Assembly (NCBI GenBank): GCA_965602945.1
Contig: CBFDBC010000219.1
Location: forward strand, 1 to 5,592
Direction: 5' to 3'
DNA: 5,592 nt
From: JAUXEH01 sp965602945
Lineage (GTDB): Bacteria; Acidobacteriota; Aminicenantia; Aminicenantales; Aminicenantaceae
Under the pieces are notes generated by a model. The model ran no database searches. It was not told the origin of the DNA and saw only the letters and a list, made by a program, of their open reading frames with translations. Made by a program: the position numbers and the translations under genes. Shown in pieces: positions 5,347-5,592 of the stretch (position 1 is its first letter; each line of letters starts with the position of its first letter).

Positions 5347-5592
5347 TTACTCCTGTGCCTTCCCTTTATCTTTGAACACGCCCAGCGGATAGTAGGGATA
5401 CACCTTGTCCTTGAGCCAGTCGAGCGACTGCTCGGGTGTGCATTTCCACTGGGAGGGGCAGTTCGATGCCACCTCGATAAAAGTCGTGCCCATTCCCTCC
5501 AGCTGATACTGGATGGCTTTCTTTACCGCCCGCTTGGCCTTGCGCGCGTTGGCGGCCGTGTTGCAGGTGACCCGCTCCACATAGGCCACGGC
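5347..5592 (-). CDS. 2-oxoacid:ferredoxin oxidoreductase, beta subunit, C-terminal part
   Basis: The last 81 residues of the thiamine-diphosphate-binding beta subunit; the gene continues past the right edge and its start is not seen. The segment AYVERVTCNTAANARKAK...KKAIQYQLEG, followed by FIEVASNCPSQWKCTPEQ and YPYYPLGVFKDK, is the typical C-terminal tail of KorB/VorB-type beta chains, where the motif is often SPCPTNW. The GTG at 5587-5589 is internal and not a start, because the frame is open and family-like through it. It ends in TAA followed three bases later by the gamma ATG, so the two genes form one operon. An alpha subunit, and probably a small ferredoxin-like subunit, should lie just outside the window. 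Confidence 0.88.
   Translation of the reverse strand, partial: AVAYVERVTCNTAANARKAKRAVKKAIQYQLEGMGTTFIEVASNCPSQWKCTPEQSLDWLKDKVYPYYPLGVFKDKGKAQE

Overview
The window most likely comes from a diderm, probably anaerobic bacterium. An outer-membrane beta-barrel protein with a C-terminal aromatic residue implies an outer membrane. A 2-oxoacid:ferredoxin oxidoreductase implies low-potential ferredoxin metabolism. Coding DNA is GC-rich by eye, with AT-rich islands at the control regions. I cannot place the phylum from this sequence; deltaproteobacterial-type lineages or candidate phyla such as Aminicenantes or Zixibacteria would fit, but that is a guess.

Layout. Positions 1-2974 hold three minus-strand genes. 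In order of transcription these are a FadL/OmpP1-like outer-membrane protein (2974 to 1682), a secreted M14 zinc carboxypeptidase (1550 to 264) and the start of an unrecognised single-pass membrane protein (184 to beyond the left edge). The gap between the first two carries a copy of the interspersed palindromic repeat that reads 'HCEERSDEAI' when translated. A divergent control region at 2975-3089 drives the barrel gene leftward and fabH (3090-4085) rightward. Its two predicted promoters appear to share one palindromic -35 hexamer. A small gene for a periplasmic TlpA/ResA-like thioredoxin (4232-4729) follows fabH with its own strong promoter. It is bracketed by two copies of a 57-base palindrome, identical in sequence and orientation. 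From the right edge, running leftward, come the end of a 2-oxoacid:ferredoxin oxidoreductase beta subunit and the complete gamma subunit, translationally close-packed. The second palindrome lies between the convergent tlpA-like and gamma genes and probably terminates both.

How the genes fit together. There is no single pathway. The left part concerns the envelope and exported digestion of peptides, fabH starts fatty-acid synthesis, the thioredoxin-like protein handles periplasmic disulfides, and the right part is ferredoxin-linked 2-oxoacid oxidation or synthesis. I see no defence system, CRISPR array, transposase, tRNA or rRNA. The most notable non-genic structures are the twin palindromes around the thioredoxin gene and the symmetric divergent promoter. 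I did not find a convincing new multi-gene system.
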